Shown: positions 25,501 to 36,879 of the stretch, piece after piece
Layout of the letters: every line of letters starts with the position of its first letter
Numbering within the stretch: position 1 is the stretch's first letter
Origin: Tachypleus tridentatus
Taxonomy: Eukaryota; Arthropoda; Merostomata; Xiphosura; Limulidae
DNA: 64,000 bases
Direction: 5' to 3'
NCBI RefSeq assembly: GCF_004210375.1
Contig: NC_134833.1
Location: 141,290,127 to 141,354,126 of the forward strand
Program-made: the position numbers and the translations under genes
The notes under the pieces: generated by a model
The model's input: only the letters and a program-made list of their open reading frames with translations
What the model was told of the DNA's origin: nothing
The model's database searches: none

Positions 25501-25603
25501 GAAATTCTTATCAAATTTAATTTTTAAATTCCTTTACAGTTCTGGTGAAGAACGCATTATTAATTAATTTATTTTATACACCAATTATTTCTTTTAATTA
25601 AAG

Positions 25604-25677
25604 CTACTTATCACTCAGAAGAGCTGGAGCGGGTCGAGCAACGACACCAGCGCCAACGGGAAAAAGCTGCATTATAA
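25604..25677 (+). CDS. Candidate terminal coding exon of an unknown gene
   Basis: After a pyrimidine-rich stretch ending TTAATTAAAG, a GC-richer segment reads in frame as TYHSEELERVEQRHQRQREK followed by AAL and a TAA stop. The first two bases would complete a split codon. The 23 residues are strongly charged and helical in character, like the end of a coiled coil, and the composition contrasts sharply with the AT-rich surroundings. I do not recognise the protein and found no partner exon upstream on this strand. It could equally be a short relic of a retrocopy. No function is proposed. Confidence 0.35.
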
Positions 25678-26013
25678 AATCTTAAAACGTCGATTAAAGT
25701 GAAAAAGAATTAAAGTAAAGAACAATATGTCAATCATTTAAATTATTGTAGGTGAAAGTTAAAAGGTAATCCGTAATATGGAGGCCTAGCGCCTTCTTTG
25801 ATTAGCCGTACTCTCTGCTGTAGACTACAGTTTCGGCTATTTAAGTATTATCAGCACAGCTTGGGTCAATAAACTAAAGAAACATCATTAGGCTTCTTAT
25901 AATGTTGAAGTGTGTTTTGTATCTATGATAATATATCAACCATACTAAACTTGCTTGTTGTTGTTTTGTTTTTTTCTGCTATTGTTGTTATTTATTCAAT
26001 TTCAAGTAGCATG

Positions 26014-26280
26014 GGGGCCCGGCATGGCCAGGTGGGTTAAGGCGTTCGACTCGTAATCTGAGGGTCGCGAGTTCAAATCCTCGTCCTACCAAACATGCTC
26101 GCCCTTTCAGCTGTGGGGGCATTATAAAGTGACGGTCAATCCCACTATTCGTTGGTAAAAGAGAAGCCCAAGAGTTGGTGGTTGGTGATGATGACTAGCT
26201 GCATTTCCTCTAGTCTTACCCTGCTAAATCAGGGACGGTTAGAGCAGATAGCCCTCGTGCGAGAAACTCAAAACAAACAA
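26014..26280 (+). mobile_element. SINE-A copy with target-site duplication
   Basis: It has a near-consensus head (GGCCCGGCATGGCCAGG) and body, with a shortened tail. The direct repeat AAGTAGCATG flanks it at 26004-26013 and 26281-26290. Confidence 0.93.
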
Positions 26281-26589
26281 AAGTAGCATGAAAAGCGCAC
26301 CTAAAATGTTTTAATTTGATATATAGTAAGTTTAAAATATTACAAGCATTTTCCTTGTACCACTGCTGTTGGCTTTCAAGTGATAAATCGCTTGCAAAAT
26401 AACTTTTGCTATGGTGTTAAACGCCAAAAATTAACGAAGTAATGGATACTAATAGACCTAATATTGGTGATAAGAAACAACTTTTCTCTGATTTAAAATC
26501 TGTTATGGATTGATTAAGGAAAATGTTTGAAAAATCATAAAAGTGTGATATTCATTGCAAAAACTCTCTCACTCTATCATCTTCCTGCC

Positions 26590-27290
26590 GGGTGACACAT
26601 TTCCACTATCTTCCGCCTGTAGCCTGTCGTCCAGCTGGTTCTCTGATCATTCTTTCAATTCCCTCTCGAATGACCTTTACCAGGCCTCTTTTGTATAGCC
26701 ACGTGTTCCTCTTTCTTTTCGAGTGTTCACCAAAGAGTTATTTTGGGAAGTGCGGAGGAAGACATTCTGTGCACGTGCCCCAGGCACCTCCGTCACCTTC
26801 TTTTCACTTGCAAAACCAAGGATTGTGTTCCTGATTTACTCATCGGGTCTTCATTGCTGATTGTGTTGGGTCGGAAGATTCTTCTAATGCGTCGGAGGCA
26901 TTTCGCCTGGAAGGTCTCAAATTTCTTAGCTACTGATGTTGTCGTCTTCTAGCATTCTGAGCCGTACGTAAGTGAGCTAAGTGCGTTAGTTTTGAAAATT
27001 CTAGGCTAGATGTGGAACTTAATATCCTTAGATTTCCAGAGAGTTAGCAGCATGGTGAAATCATGGTTGGTTTTGGTAACCCTAGAATTTCCTTCTTTTT
27101 TGTAGTCTCCACCCGTTGTAATATATACTGTAACAGTAAGTGAATCCATCAGCTTCCTACTTATCCTGGTTGCCAGTGGTGACAGAGTGTCAGTTGGTAA
27201 TGTTCTTCCTCGTGCATTCGTTTTCGAGATGTTAAATACTATCTGCTTCTCTTCGTCTGTAAGTTTCCAGTTTCAGAGTCACTGGACCTG
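26590..27290 (-). mobile_element. Decayed non-LTR retrotransposon, 3' part of the reverse-transcriptase ORF
   Basis: The complement reads LTYGSEC, then KKFETFQAKCLRRIRRIFRP and NTISNED. A GHVHRMS stretch follows, as in the region downstream of the RT domain of LINEs (family pattern: LLYGSECW...CLRRI...GHVLRM). Stops and shifts show it is dead. The clade was not determined, and the 5' part of the element is missing. Confidence 0.75.
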
Positions 27291-27569
27291 CTAAAATATT
27301 TTGTATACAAGTAGAACAACATTTTCTGCATGAAGATGGCGCTTTATTATCATATGGCAGTTCTGGAAGTGTCGTAGAAAAATGTCTGAAAGAATGACAT
27401 GATACAGTTCACACACGTTCCACAATTACCATTTTTGATAATTGATTTTTGTTTTACAATAATTTATTAGAAATACAAAAGTACTTAAAATGATTTTTTT
27501 TGTTTCCAGGTTATATACCATCTGTAAAAATTATATAACGTCAAAGGGGTTGTTTCTTTAAACTTAACT

Positions 27570-27842
27570 TGCTTTTTTGAATTTCACACAAAGCTACACG
27601 AGGTCTATCTACGCTAACCGTCCCTAATTTTGAAGTGTAAGACTAGAGGAAAAGCAGCTAGTCATCACCACCCACCGCCAACTCTTGGGCTATTTTTTTA
27701 ACATCGAATAGTGGGATTGACCCTCACATTATAACGTTTCCACGGCTGAAAGGGCGAGCATGTCTAGTGCAACGAGGATTCGAACCTGCGATCCTCGGAT
27801 TACGAGTCGAACGCCTTAACCCACTTGGCCATGCCGGGCATA
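27570..27842 (-). mobile_element. SINE-A copy with target-site duplication
   Basis: The copy is full length and reverse, with head CATGCCGGGC at its right end. The direct repeat AAACTTAACT lies at 27560-27569 and 27843-27852. Confidence 0.93.
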
Positions 27843-27888
27843 AAACTTAACTCTCCCAATAAAGGAGTTATTTCTTTAAATTTAACTC

Positions 27889-27961
27889 TCCCAGTGGCTC
27901 AGAAGTAAACTTGAGTGCTTTAAAGCTAAATATCGGATTTCGATGCCAGCGGTCAGAAGAT
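27889..27961 (+). mobile_element. SINE-B head fragment, cut by the next SINE-A
   Basis: It has the SINE-B head CCCAGTGGCTCAG and the B-box-like GGATTTCGATGCCAGCGG, then stops where a reversed SINE-A begins. Confidence 0.55.
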
Positions 27962-28165
27962 TGATTTGGTTTGTTTTGAATTTTGCGCAAAGCTACACGA
28001 GGGCGATCTGCACTAGCCGTCCCTAATTTAGCAGTGTAAGACTAGAGAGAAGGCAGCTAGTCATCACCACCCACCGCCAACTCTTTTACCAATGAATAGA
28101 GAAATTGACCGTCACTTTATAATGCCCTCACAGCTGAAATGGCGAGCATGTTTGGTGTGACGGGG
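27962..28165 (-). mobile_element. SINE-A copy without tRNA head
   Basis: The tail and body are present, with an internal deletion in the CTCTTGGGCTACTC region. The match ends near GTGTGACGGGG, before the tRNA-like part. Confidence 0.85.
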
Positions 28166-28558
28166 GCGGTGAGACGAAAACAGGTTTGCGTTGAACAACA
28201 GACAAAACCTTCCGATTCTGTTTCATACCAAAAAATTTTCTTTTTTTTTTACATTTAAAGCGAGATTGTTGTTCTTTAAAACATATTTTAAATTTAACAA
28301 AATGAATTAAAGGAGAAGTTCAGATGTTAAATTAACGAAATATGTTGTCACTATTTTCTACTTGACTGGTTAATTTGTAGAGTTAGTCCGAAACTAATCT
28401 TCAAAATAACTGGAAAATTCTAATTGCTCCATTTACCTTTTTACTATTGTTATCTAAACGCAAATCACAATGAACTATTCGAGCTGTGCTCGCCCTTGAT
28501 TGATACCGAACTCCAAATTCTGGTGTTGTGTTTTAAGCCACCAGGTTGTGTTACTTAT

Positions 28559-28686
28559 TGTTTGTTTATTTGTAATTAAGCAGAAAGTTACACACAAAGA
28601 GCTACCTGTGCTATGCCTACCAGGGGTATTGAAACCAAGTTTCTAACGTTGTAAATCAGATATAAATCTGTGTCACTGAGGGGAGA
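28559..28686 (-). mobile_element. SINE-B copy
   Basis: It has the tail TAATTAAGCAGAAAG, a GAGCTACCTGTGCT segment, a B-box region (GTATTGAAACCAAG) and a head ending CACTGAGGGG. Confidence 0.6.
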
Positions 28687-28689
28687 GAA

Positions 28690-31225
28690 GTGCTATCTTC
28701 CCTCTCCTTTTGAAATCCCTTTGTATGAAACTTCTTCAATTAAGATTTAACTGTATAGTTTAATTTAAATATATCGATAACGATTACCAGACGTTTTTCT
28801 CAATAGACATGCTGCCAATGAATGAAAGTAGCATATAAATGAGCGTGCATGAATTAAAACACCATCGCGAAGATTAGTCGCAAACAACCGTTTATAAGTT
28901 CTTATAAATAACCACATACAGGGCTATGACTGAAATAATATTATTTTATGTATATCGTTGTTCATTGGTCGGTGAAAGTACTAATTAGTAATCAGAACTT
29001 CCGAGTCAAAGTAAAGAAGAGTGTATAATATATCAACAACACCAAATAAGGTACATAAAATGCCGACAAGAGCTTTCTTCTAATGCCAGGCCTCTTCAGA
29101 CCAGTTGGAATACTACAGACACTGTAATGTTTGGGACACAATTTACATTAATAACAGCTGTTTCGATATAAAATAAATTAAGTTGGTGAAGTGTAAATTT
29201 TCATCACTTTTTGTAATATCACAACACGTCAGAATTAAGGTAACGATTTTTAGTACTATATTATTTTACTCTTTAAACATCTTATAAAACAAGAGGTAAA
29301 AACATTTTGTAGAAAAATGTAGGGATGTCAATGCTAAAATGAATGCAAAAAAGAATATAGGGATAATACACAATACACAGATCATCCTTACATCACCTTC
29401 AATGTTAATATATGATATTACACTAAAATTAAGGAGTACAAAATGGTTACGAGGTCGGTCGAATTATAATAGTCTGTAATAATTACACATGTTTTGACTT
29501 GATTTGGTTTTTCTTGTATGCAAGTCCTAAGCTGTTAGTTACACCACATTAATGCCTACTCTGATATGACCATGATATTATGAGAAAAAATCTGCAAACC
29601 AACAGTCAGGAATATATATATAACTTCCAACTGAAGTAACATTAAAGTCAAGTATTTATTTTACAATGTGACATTAAATTTTCATATTGAGAGTCATATA
29701 GGGATGATCTACGTGTAACTGTATGATTCCTATATTTTTGTTTGCGTTTTTATGGCACTACCATTCCTACATCATTTTACATTTATAAAATCTTTGCATT
29801 ACTTGCCTTGTGACGTTTTTTCCCTGAGTGAAAGTTAATGTATTCTATGAATGTGTAATAAAAGTTAATATTATGTGTGTTATTTTTTATTCCTTCATGC
29901 ATAATATGGGGGTTCGCTCCCTAAAGATAACAGTTGTATATTATACAAAGCATTTAGTATGCTTCATGTTACAGCCATCTAATACTTAGTCATTTTGGTT
30001 GGTAACTCCTGTTTCATTCCGTAATTAGCTTTTTAAAGGAACATCATATTTCTAATTTTTTTAAAAGCTAACTTTAAGGTGTAGAAATAATATCATTTAC
30101 ACAAGAAAAAATATTTTTAAGAATTACTAATAGTTGTTACGACTAAGCCATGACATCATGCATTACACAGAAACACATAGAATGGATTTAGGTATAAACT
30201 GACGTTAGTGATAAAGTAGTCGTAGAGTTATCTCGACTGAAACAACAACAAAAAGATGAACAGTTTGGTGGTTGGTCACTTTCTGGTTGGGTATCTTAGT
30301 GGTGGTTTCCCGCCTTGGTTTGGAGCTTATTGGGTAAAGAAACAAATGAAAGTGAGTGGCAATCATGTTTTAAAATAAAACTCTCCGTCACCGTTAATTT
30401 TAGTGTTTATATTTGTATTATGTCTATTGAGGACCTTGGCCATCTTCACTTATAGAATCTAATTACAAATTAGTAATTTTTTTTCTCAATGAAATGGCTT
30501 ATGCATGTTGTTTTTCCCCTTTTACTCTTTGAATAAAACCACGAACGATGTGTTTTTAAATTAAATAATTTCGTATCTGTTTTTGTTGTGTTATTTTTCT
30601 TTGAGTATGACACCAAAATTATCTAGTATTATAATAAATCGATGTTCTTATTCCCAGGATAGCTATTTAGAGTTTATCATACTCAGAATACTTAGGTAAT
30701 TTTATAATTTATTTTAAAATCTACAAGGTTAACTTAAAGTAAAAATGTTAACATCTCTACAGTGTTAAATAAAAATAAAAATTGTAATATCTCTTTTAAC
30801 AGCTTGATATTTGAAACTACGACTTCATTTTCATAAATTTTGCACTTTATGCGACGTTGTTAAAATTACATTAACTATTTAGGATAACCTAGCGTGTAAG
30901 GCTCAAAGAGAAAGACTTGGTCTAAATAACAGTAAGCGAATAAAGATAGTTTGATACATAGGTATATCGCATGTATGATAGCTGCTTTATCTATATAGAA
31001 ATGTTTTAAGATTTTTCGTTTATTTAGTTTTTACTTAGTTTTTGGCAACGGTTTAGAAAATCGTTGAATTTGCCTTTTTTAACTTGCCTTGTTTCTTGGT
31101 ATTCTATAACAGATAGTGCATATTCTGTCCGAGAGGATGTTGCAGTAAAATATAGCCTCCGGGCTGAAAGAATGAGCAACTATAATATCCTTTGCTGGCC
31201 GATTTGACATTGTGTGTATATTACA
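28690..31225. other. AT-rich intergenic stretch
   Basis: I see no supported gene or repeat in this stretch. Confidence 0.4.
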
Positions 31226-31325
31226 GCCAGTAAGTGATGTCAGAGAACGAAACTTATGAGGTTACGTTGTCAACTGGACAAAGAAATCGAGTCTAGATGT
31301 AGCATTGTACTTGGCAAGATCGAAA

Positions 31326-31475
31326 ATGAATGGAGACTCTATCAAACTCTTAGACTGTTACCAATCAGAGCACTACAGCCCCAGATCTGGTTCACGCTAC
31401 TGTCAACTAATGGACGAAACGCTGGGCGAGCCAATGATGGATGATTTCTGCCAGCCAGAGTTGTCTTCATGGCTG
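31326..31475 (+). CDS. Candidate first coding exon of an unknown gene
   Basis: The frame opens with an ATG in a good context (GAAAATGA). An in-frame TGA lies upstream (31257), and a possible acceptor (TGTATATTACAG) ends near 31226. It encodes exactly 50 codons, beginning MNGDSIKLLDCYQSEHYSPR and ending FCQPELSSWL, and then meets a GTGAGA donor in phase 0. The composition (Ser, Tyr, acidic, Met) suggests a regulatory protein N-terminus, but I recognise no family. A decayed gypsy element starts about 150 bp downstream, so it could instead be unrecognised element sequence. No matching second exon was found. Confidence 0.3.
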
Positions 31476-31619
31476 GTGAGACGTTTCACCCACTCTTGAA
31501 AGGTTCCTCGTGATTTCGACACCACCTCATTCCACTAGGGATCGCGCATTGCTGTAGAACAAAACACCTCGAGTATTTCATCATCATATAACCCTAAACT
31601 GCTGGGCATTTGAATTCCT

Positions 31620-33300
31620 GTAAGCAGCTCTTTTGATCCATGTATGAGAAGCTGAAGATGATATTCCAACATGTATGAAAGGCAGGCTTAAAACCATGAA
31701 AATGTTCACACATATGAAAGGAGAAAGAGTTTCTCTAGTACCTTATGAGAAGAAATAGAGTCTGGATGTACCTAGCCAAGGTTGATTTAAGCCCGTGATG
31801 AATGAAAAATTTATGATTTCCTTTGTTTTACATCATATTAACAATTATTTGTAGCAGCTTTTTTAAAAATAATATCACCAACATCAGCTACCATGAAAGA
31901 GAGAATTACACTTTGGATGGAGTAATGAATGGGACAATCTATCTCAATCCCAGAAGCTTGTTTAGAGGATGGTCCAGTACTTGTCTATTCAAGTCACGAC
32001 TGAGTTTCGTTTTGACACCAATACCAGTGACAATAGAGTTGGAGTAGTGTTATCACAGTTGCATGATAAGCAGATTGTTTAATCGATTATGCCAAATGTA
32101 TATTCACAGCTCCTGAATGTAAATACTGTATGAAAAAGAAAGAAATTGCTTGCAGTGGTTGTCTTTTAAGGTAAGAAGTCCACCATCCAAGTGAATAGTG
32201 CTTTGCTGGAGCAATTTGAAATTATTTAAAATCTATAGATGATGATGGCATATTGGACAACAATGATATGACTTTCATAGTTCATCCTTGAGCTGGTACC
32301 ATAAAATCACTGACATACTATATCATTGCACAATAAAACTTTGGCCATTTATGGAATGCCTCGACTCTGAGCAACAGGTATCAATTGAAACTGTGGTAAT
32401 TTTAGCCATAACAAATGCAAAACGTGAAATAGAAACTCCACTAGTGGATGGATGTTGAAAGTAGTGTTTCAGGATCTCTGGAATAAGTAATTGAAGAACT
32501 CAAATATAGCATGAGCATTCCTGTCTTTAGCAAGATTACCAAGAAATCAATTTAACACAAAGATATGATATCCTAAAAGCCGAACACTTTCAAAAGGCAG
32601 GCCTTTCTTATTTAAGGGCAAATTGATGAAGAAATGTCCACCTTTCAAAAGCGCTAGGTTATAAGGTGTGGCATCTTTGTAATACCTGAGAACTGGATAA
32701 CGTGATTTGGAACACCAGAATAAATCCACAAGGATCAGGGAGCTAAGTTAAACAGCCAATTGTTTGCTAAGTTGTATAAAATATTAGATAAGGTGAAGAC
32801 TCGTATTTCACCTTATCCCTAATTTGATGATGTAGCAAAATGAGTAATACAGGCTATCAAGCAAGTGCTTGCAAAGTTTTTTTAATCCTGTGAAAACTAA
32901 TTGAGATCAACAATTTCTGTATGTGATGATGATATATGCAGTAACAGAGCAGGAATTAACAGGCTGTTCAGTGAATCAACTTACGTTCGGATGGAAAGTT
33001 TCACTCCATGTGACACAATGATGTATTGTTCTTCACCACAAAGAGAAGTTCCACAGTGTTCTAAAGAGTGTGTAGAGTGGCTGGTTAATATACATGAATG
33101 CAACTGACAACAACTTAGGAAGGCAACACATTGACAGAAAAGTGTTATAATTAGTCAGAGAAATAATGTAGTTTCCAATGTGACGGCTGGGTGTGGCGTG
33201 GCTGTGGTGTGTGTTATCCACACGGAAGTAATTTGGTTCATGCCTGATGCGTCGAAAAGCCTATTTTTTAGCATATGAGCTACGAGAGAGGCAAGATATG
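31620..33300 (+). mobile_element. Decayed Ty3/gypsy retrotransposon (pol region)
   Basis: Across frames with many stops, the + strand reads in the order expected for gypsy pol. First comes the reverse-transcriptase end, with LKMIFQHV and KAGLKP (about 31650). Next is RNase H, with GPVLVYSSHD and DTNTSDNRVGVVLSQLHDKQ (31970-32080). The integrase core follows, with FGTPE, then DQGAK and NSQLFAKLYKILDKVKTR (about 32705-32810). Last is an integrase C-terminal region, with FTPCDTMMYCSSPQREVPQC (about 33000). Gag, protease and the N-terminal half of RT are absent, and no LTR was recognised. It is a dead 5'-truncated copy. Confidence 0.82.
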
Positions 33301-34207
33301 TAAAATCACATGGAACACATTCATATGCTGTGTCTGTATATTATAGACGAGACGGCCACACTCGCTTGACCAAGAGTATGGATAAGAAACTGATGAGTCA
33401 AGAGAACGAAGCCAGTCCTTCAAACGTATCTGACGAAGGAGAGGAAGCTTCATAGACTTATCTGATGAGCCAGAGGGGTGTAATTGATCTTCAGAGCTAG
33501 GATGATAATTTGAATAAACAACTGATGGGTGAAAGGGAGTGGCATTTCTTGCTTTTCAAGCTATTAGGCGATGCACATCATAATATATGCACTCGATTGA
33601 GTGATTTCCACGTGATCAAAAATGAAAATGATCCAGTACTTAAGAACTTACTCATTGAAAGGATGTAGTGATTCTTTTTATCCAGGCCATTAACTAGTAT
33701 TGGATTATTGGAAGGCACAATGCTACATTTCAGAGTTTCATCAGAGGTCATCAGGGCAAAGAAAGTCATTAGTTTGTGCAATTAATAATTGAAACAAAAA
33801 GTAACCTTACTTATTTCTAAACCGTCAGTTACTAATGTCTAGCAGAACCTCTGAGCTAACTTTTTTACAGCTGCTATAGTTAGAACAGTTGCAAATCTAC
33901 ACTGTCATGGATTGAAAGGAAGTAGTGTTCCTTGCTTTCCAACGCTTTACAATAAAAATATTTTACATTCGCCTTTATTAGTATGTACTGTGTTTCAAGA
34001 AACATTTGTTATGAAACAAACCTAGTGCATGCTTTTCCATAAGAACATCTCAAATGTTTGGAAATGCTTACTCGAAAGTAAACTTACCGTTCCTTGCTAT
34101 GACTATCGCTTCTCATAATTTATTTGCTATTATTTTTATAATAAAACTCTCACCTCCCCCAATCAAAGACTATTTAGTTTAGTCAGCCTTATACCAAACC
34201 CACCTCT
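33301..34207. other. Unassigned stretch after the gypsy relic
   Basis: It may include the 3' end of the gypsy element, but no LTR boundary was seen. Imperfect recurrences of CTGATGAGTCAAGAG and CTGATGAGCCAGAGG occur near 33390-33480. Confidence 0.3.
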
Positions 34208-34571
34208 AGGGTGACAAATAGTGCAAGTCTTGTTGTCATTTGTATAGGTTGAACAGAATGGTTTAAATAGCATATGATAGGTAGAGAGCATATATGAAAT
34301 GAACAAAAGATGAATGAATTATCTGTACTTTTATTATCATGCATAATTAACAATATTTTCAACGTTTTGATTCGTTTTAATATTTTAACCAGGGTGACAA
34401 ATAGTGCAAGTCTTATTGTCATTTGTATAGGTTGAACAGAATGGTTTAAATAGCATATGATGGAAGAGAGCATATATGAAATGAACAAAAAATGAATGAA
34501 TTATCTGTACTTTTACTATCATACATCATGAACAATATTTTCAACATTTTGATTCGTTTTAATATTTTAAT
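34208..34571 (+). repeat. 183-bp tandem duplication, 2 copies
   Basis: The copies start at 34208 and 34391 with AGGGTGACAAATAGTGCAAG and differ by few substitutions and a short deletion. The duplication creates a repetitive minus-strand open frame that is not a gene. Confidence 0.92.
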
Positions 34572-34894
34572 AAAGTTCTTGTAGTCTTAATGTGCCCGTT
34601 TTATTGTTCTCCTTTTCTAATATTTAAGTTATTTTCCACGCTTTAAAAATATTTTCCAACACGGAATGTGCAGTGTGAAAAAAAAAAACGGGTTAGAATA
34701 TTGTTCATGAATGTAGACACCTGTTATTTTTTACCACTTTTTTAAATCGCTATGTGTTTAAAGTTCGTTTGTTTTAGAGCAAAGCCAATTTTATCAACCG
34801 CTTTCATCTTCATTGTTAGATTGAAAATCTTTTCCAAACATTTAACGTATCTGAGAGGCCCAGCAGGATTTTTGAGGTAGTTAACTGTTTGCTT

Positions 34895-35164
34895 GTTTTT
34901 TTTTAATTTCGCACAAAACTACTCGAGGGCTATCCGCGCTAGCCATTCCTAATTTAGCAGTGTAAGACTAGAGGGAAGGCAGCTAGTCATCAACACCCAC
35001 CGCCAACTCTTGGGCTACTCTTTTACCAACGAATAGTTGGATTGACCGTAACATTATAACGCCCCCACGGCTGAAAGGGTGAACATGTTTGGTGCGACCG
35101 GGATTCGTACCCGCGACCCTCAGATTACGAGTGCAACGTCTTGACCCACCTGACCATGCCTGAC
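34895..35164 (-). mobile_element. SINE-A copy
   Basis: The copy is full length and reverse. The tail is CGCACAAAACTACTCGAGGG and the head ends ACCATGCCTGACC. No clear duplication of the target was found. Confidence 0.88.
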
Positions 35165-35780
35165 CTTAAATAAACAGTGAAAGATAATAATGAAACTATT
35201 CTTAGTTTTAAGAATCGATATTGTTAATAAATATACGAATTTTGATTCCAATGCCGTGATTTTCTTGGAATCGAGGCGACAAAGAATACTGGCACCGTTT
35301 CGTTCAATGAATAAAGTAACAACTGGATTAATTCTACTGTGAACGCTTTATCATAGTTAACAACAATGTGTTTGAAAGTTAACGAAAAAAATAGGTCGTT
35401 TGTTAATTTGTTTCAGAGATATCGTGTTTGGTTGAATTATGTCGTTGTTAAAGTTAGCAGGAACTAAAGGTAAACGGAGAACTATTAAGACGTCCATAAA
35501 GAAATAACAAAATGACTCGTTGGGTTCAACGTTTTCATCACTTGTAAAGCAAACATTACAACTAATGTCAAAATGCTATTCATCTTCAATAAGCTGTTTT
35601 TTGTTTTAAAGAAAGAAATACAATTATTCAGTTAATCAAATTAACAACGTAAGAATACTATTGGATTATGGAAAACTCTGAAATGTTAGTTTATTCAGGA
35701 TAAGCAATTTTAATCAAGCAAATTTTACGTTCAAATAGCAATCTGACATTTTACCTGGTAGACAAGTCATAATTCTCACT
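35165..35780. other. Short intergenic stretch
   Basis: Nothing was recognised between the two flanking SINE-A copies. Confidence 0.4.
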
Positions 35781-35788
35781 TCACATTT

Positions 35789-36057
35789 GGCCCGACATGG
35801 CCGAGTGGATAGGGTGCTCGACTCGTAATATGAAGATCGTGGGTTCGAATCCCCGTCACACCAAAAATGCTCGCCATTCCAGCCTTTGGGGTATTATAAT
35901 GTGACGGTCAATTCCACTAATCGTTGGTAAAAGAGTAACCCAAGAATTAGCGGTGGGTGGTGACGACTAGTTGCCTTTCCTCTAGTCTTACACTGCTAAA
36001 TTTGGGACGGCTAGCGCAGATAACTCTCGTGTAGCTTTGCGCGAAATTCAAAAACAA
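35789..36057 (+). mobile_element. SINE-A copy with intact A and B boxes
   Basis: The A box TGGCCGAGTGG and B box GGGTTCGAATCCCC fit the pol III consensus exactly. The short direct repeat CACATTT flanks it. Its second half and right flank recur 511 bp downstream. Confidence 0.9.
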
Positions 36058-36095
36058 CAAACACATTTCATTAATTCTTCCAATACTTTCTTCTA

Positions 36096-36267
36096 TATAT
36101 CTATACAAAAAACAAAAGTACATTAGTCCTGTCTCTAGAAGTGAATATATCTATACAAAAAACAAAAGTACATTAGTCCTGTCTCTAGAAGTGAATATAT
36201 CTATACAAAAAACAAAAGTACATTAGTCCTGTCTCTAGAAGTGAATATATCTATACAAAAAACAAAA
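36096..36267 (+). repeat. 50-bp minisatellite, locus 1 (3 full copies)
   Basis: Units at 36118, 36168 and 36218 begin GTACATTAGTCCTGTCTCTA and end CTATACAAAAAACAAAA. The same unit forms the large array at 38520. Confidence 0.95.
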
Positions 36268-36316
36268 TACTGCTTAGAAACTGTGTACTAATATTGGCAT
36301 AAACTTCTCATTTCAC

Positions 36317-36568
36317 CGGCCCAGCATGACAGGTGATTAAGGCTCTCGACTCGAAATCTGAGGGTCGAGGGTTCGACATGATTGCCCCTTCAGCTGTGAG
36401 GGTGTTATAATGTGACGGTCAATCCCACTATTTGTTGGTAAAAGAGTAACCCAAGAATTAGCGGTGGGTGGTGACGACTAGTTGCCTTTCCTCTAGTCTT
36501 ACACTGCTAAATTTGGGACGGCTAGCGCAGATAACTCTCGTGTAGCTTTGCGCGAAATTCAAAAACAA
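36317..36568 (+). mobile_element. Chimeric SINE-A copy
   Basis: The first half matches the copy at 39469, including the odd GTCGAGGGTTCGACATGAT and the left flank. The second half and right flank match the copy at 35789. It lacks matching target repeats, as expected for a recombinant. Confidence 0.88.
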
Positions 36569-36790
36569 CAAACACATTTCATTAATTCTTCCAATACTTT
36601 CTTCTGATGCTTAGCACTTGGCTTTTTGCATATTAGCCAACCAGGTTGAGATGCCAGTGCTAGTCCTGTGTTTCCACATTTAGATATATTAGAAAATTCA
36701 TGGAAATGGAAAACATCAAGGTATTCTGTTTCATTATTGATGTAGATAATTTGGAACACGTTTCGTTTCCTGTGGATTTCTTTGTGAAAA

Positions 36791-36875
36791 GGCCCGGCAT
36801 GGCCAGGTGGGTTAAGGCATTCGACTCTTAATCTGAGGGTCGCAGGTTCGAATCCCCGTAATACCAAACATACTA
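36791..36875 (+). mobile_element. SINE-A head only
   Basis: The tRNA-like part (GGCCCGGCATGGCCAGG to AATCCCCGTAATACC) is near consensus, but the body is missing after CAAACATACT. Confidence 0.8.
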
Positions 36876-36879
36876 AACA

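Larger units (their letters stand above)
18090..25540. other. Long AT-rich stretch without a recognised gene
   Basis: It contains a perfect hairpin at 18318-18347, a palindrome at 18945-18974 and a CRE palindrome at 22511-22518. Open frames are short with no recognisable protein. Undetected small exons cannot be excluded. Confidence 0.4.

Noticed and set aside
34189-34488. Minus-strand frame of 99 residues with an internal repeat
   Set aside because: It is explained by the 183-bp tandem duplication.
35789-35862. Possible functional tRNA gene
   Set aside because: A and B boxes are intact, but the anticodon stem pairs poorly, the same head recurs in many SINE copies, and a SINE body and tail follow.
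36559-36867. Minus-strand frame of 102 residues including RLRVECLNPPGHAG
   Set aside because: The right part is translated SINE-A head sequence. The same motif appears at 61611-61799 from another SINE copy.
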